From: Clostridia bacterium
GTDB lineage: Bacteria > Bacillota > Clostridia > TANB77 > CAG-508
DNA: 64,000 nt
Assembly (NCBI GenBank): GCA_017528085.1
Contig: JAFXPH010000011.1
Location: 124,001 to 188,000, forward strand
Direction: 5' to 3'
The first letter of the stretch is position 1; the number at the start of each line of letters is the position of its first letter. The notes below the pieces were generated by a model that ran no database searches, was not told the origin of the DNA, and was given only the letters and a program-made list of their open reading frames with translations. Shown here piece by piece: positions 62,665 to 64,000 of this stretch. The translations under genes and the position numbers were made by a program.

Positions 62665-62706
62665 AAGAGCTTTCCAGTGGAATATCCACTTGAAAGCTCT
62701 TTTTGA
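62665..62706 (+). terminator. Terminator of the 62325 cassette
   Basis: AAGAGCTTTCCAGTGGA / TCCACTTGAAAGCTCTT stem with T5. Confidence 0.9.
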
Positions 62707-62737
62707 TTATTATGACTATTAATTTTGGGGTAAAAAA

Positions 62738-62764
62738 AATAATCGTATTTCTACGATTATTTAA
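62738..62764 (-). terminator. rpsT terminator
   Basis: AAATAATCGTA / TACGATTATTT stem overlapping the rpsT stop, then A/T run on the minus strand. Confidence 0.75.
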
Positions 62765-63020
62765 CTGTATTTAATTTTTTTGATAAACTTGATTTTTTTC
62801 TAGAAGCAGTATTAGCTTTAATTACACCTTTTGTGCAAGCTTGATCTACTTTTTTAACTGCTAATTTATAAGCTTCTTCAGCTTCTTTTTTCTTTCCTGC
62901 CTCAACAGCTGCTTCAAATGTTTTGATAGCTGTCTTGTAAGCTGATTTAACCATATTATTTTCTAATGTTTTCTTCTTAGAAACATCAACTCTTTTGATT
63001 GCTGATTTAATATTTGGCAT
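62757..63020 (-). CDS. rpsT: Ribosomal protein S20
   Basis: This 87-residue protein binds 16S rRNA early in 30S assembly. The N-terminus MPNIKSAIKRV, AYKTAIKTF and the C-terminal KGVIKANTASRKKSSLSK are typical of S20, with Lys and Ala richness throughout. The start follows AGGAGGTGCACATTA. Confidence 0.95.
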   Translation of the reverse strand: MPNIKSAIKRVDVSKKKTLENNMVKSAYKTAIKTFEAAVEAGKKKEAEEAYKLAVKKVDQACTKGVIKANTASRKKSSLSKKLNTVK

Positions 63021-63065
63021 TAATGTGCACCTCCTCTTATTGACATAAGTAAAATTTCTTTAGTT

Positions 63066-63094
63066 ATTTTAACATGAATATATTTAAAATGCAA
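63066..63094 (-). promoter_or_regulatory. rpsT promoter
   Basis: Minus strand TTGCAT, 17 bp, TAAAAT. Confidence 0.6.
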
Positions 63095-63106
63095 GTGTTT
63101 TTTAAG

Positions 63107-63661
63107 TTATTCTAAATATTTAACGACTTTTGCAGGATTACCTGAAAGGTATAAATCATTACCAAATTCTTTAGTAATTACAGAGCCTGCTTCAACTACA
63201 ACATTGTTTCCTATTTTAGCACCTGGATTAAAAATAACTCCAGCACCAATTCTACAATCACTACCAATAGAAATTGGTTTAGCAAGTTGTGTGCCACTTG
63301 TTCTTAATTCAAAATCTTTTGGGAAAGATAATGTATTTAAAATAACATTTGAAGACATATAAACGTTATCACCAATTGTTATTTTTCCTTCATCTAGGAA
63401 AGTACAATTGAAGTTTGCAAAGAAGTTGTCTCCAATAGTTATATTAAAACCATATTCACATTTAAAACCATCTTCAATGTATAAATTCTTTCCAGTTCTT
63501 TCAAATAGTTTTTCAAGAATTTTCATCTTTTCTTTAGATCTTGTGTAGTTTAAAGTATTAAAATCTAATAAACAAGACTTACAAAAATGTCTTGTTTCTA
63601 TTAATTCTGAATCAAGTGGGTCATAGTACTCACCTGAAACCATTTTTTCTAGTTCTGTCAT
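63107..63661 (-). CDS. Maltose/galactoside O-acetyltransferase-like protein lacking the catalytic His
   Basis: This 184-residue left-handed beta-helix protein has the Mac N-terminal region (EKMVSGEYYDPLDSEL), repeated I-G-D-N hexapeptides and a C-terminal SGNPAKVVKYL, all of the maltose O-acetyltransferase family. In the family the catalytic histidine is in a T-A-x-H-P motif. Here the matching residues read TLSFP with Phe at 113, so catalysis would need another residue. The protein may be inactive or have a new role. The start follows TTAGGAGATACAA. Confidence 0.85.
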   Translation of the reverse strand: MTELEKMVSGEYYDPLDSELIETRHFCKSCLLDFNTLNYTRSKEKMKILEKLFERTGKNLYIEDGFKCEYGFNITIGDNFFANFNCTFLDEGKITIGDNVYMSSNVILNTLSFPKDFELRTSGTQLAKPISIGSDCRIGAGVIFNPGAKIGNNVVVEAGSVITKEFGNDLYLSGNPAKVVKYLE

Positions 63662-63845
63662 TTGTATCTCCTAATTTTTTACTCATAAAAATCATATCAT
63701 TAAATTATTAAAATGACAAACTAATATTAAAGAAAAATTCGTAAAATTCACAAGATTTTCACATTACGGTAGTATAATAAGAACGTTGAATAATGTGAAC
63801 TTTTATGATATATATCAATTCGAATATAAAAAAAGGAGAAAAGAT

Positions 63846-64000
63846 ATGATTGCAATTGCCTCAGATCATGGCGGATATAGCCTAAAAGAAGAGTTAAGAG
63901 AGTACTTAGAAAGTAAAGGAATCTCTATAAAGGATGTTGGAACATATTCAGACGAAAGATGTGATTATCCAATTTATGCTAAAAAAGCTATAGAGTGCAT
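63846..64000 (+). CDS. rpiB: Ribose-5-phosphate isomerase B, 3' truncated by the window end
   Basis: The first 51 codons encode MIAIASDHGGYSLKEEL, with the RpiB active-site region SDHGG, and DVGTYSDERCDYPIYAKKA, which in this family contains the catalytic Cys region and substrate contacts. The gene continues outside the window. The start follows AAAGGAGAAAAG. A TATAAT at 63773-63778 without a good -35 lies upstream. Confidence 0.9.
   Translation, partial: MIAIASDHGGYSLKEELREYLESKGISIKDVGTYSDERCDYPIYAKKAIEC

Noticed and set aside
1-64000. CRISPR array or insertion sequence
   Set aside because: No regularly spaced repeats and no transposase frames were seen.

Overview
The window is a 64 kb piece of a low-GC Gram-positive chromosome, most likely an uncultivated, anaerobic, gut-type member of the Clostridia. 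The signs are very AT-rich coding sequence heavy in AAA, GAA, ATA and AGA codons, near-perfect AGGAGG ribosome binding sites, Firmicutes sigma-A promoters, T-box control of an amino-acid gene, a four-subunit ferredoxin-dependent oxoacid oxidoreductase, a membrane pyrophosphatase, and GatCAB alongside AsnRS. The genus cannot be read from the sequence. No CRISPR array, rRNA, complete insertion sequence or intact prophage was seen.

Layout. 0.1-6.9 kb: a VicK/PhoR-like histidine kinase, a membrane protein with a histone-like tail, signal peptidase I, DNA polymerase III delta', RicT/PSP1, an MtaD-type deaminase and a ferredoxin. 6.9-10 kb, minus strand: the porGDAB oxidoreductase operon. 10.2-13.9 kb: minD, an unusually long minE, rodA, a dus gene and a small acidic protein. 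14-15.7 kb: an ECF sigma factor and its putative membrane anti-sigma factor. 15.7-20.9 kb: asnS, flavodoxin, a GNAT-M20 peptidase pair behind a leader-peptide attenuator, a pseudouridine synthase and a Nudix enzyme. 20.9-28.4 kb: membrane pyrophosphatase, a frameshifted aldo/keto reductase, two tiny two-TM genes, T-box-controlled argH and tRNA-Met. 27.8-33 kb: a TetR-controlled MMPL/RND export operon with two operators. 33-44 kb: alanine racemase, phosphoesterase, PnuC and several membrane or orphan proteins. 44-54.5 kb: scpB, proS, an HD-GYP protein, smc, a DUF2207 protein and an M23 peptidase. 54.5-64 kb: unknown and small membrane proteins, a gatC-nucleotidase-gatA-gatB operon, rpsT, a MAT-like protein lacking its catalytic His, and the start of rpiB.

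The most unusual feature is a dispersed set of eight single-gene units (hppA; starts at 24729, 25164, 38678 and 62325 on the plus strand; starts at 35881, 37366 and 42388 on the minus strand; hppA at 21098). Their base composition and codon use are clearly GC-richer than their neighbours. Nearly all have a private strong promoter (TTGAAA-like -35, 16-18 bp, usually a TG-extended TATAAT) and a private terminator, and they sit between ordinary AT-rich genes. Several encode proteins I do not recognise. They look like independently acquired, self-contained expression cassettes. Other points of interest are the leader-peptide switch at 17703-17940, a T-box with one Stem I and two antiterminator/terminator modules before argH, a probable AUU start codon in the M23 peptidase, and two likely 1-nt frameshifts.
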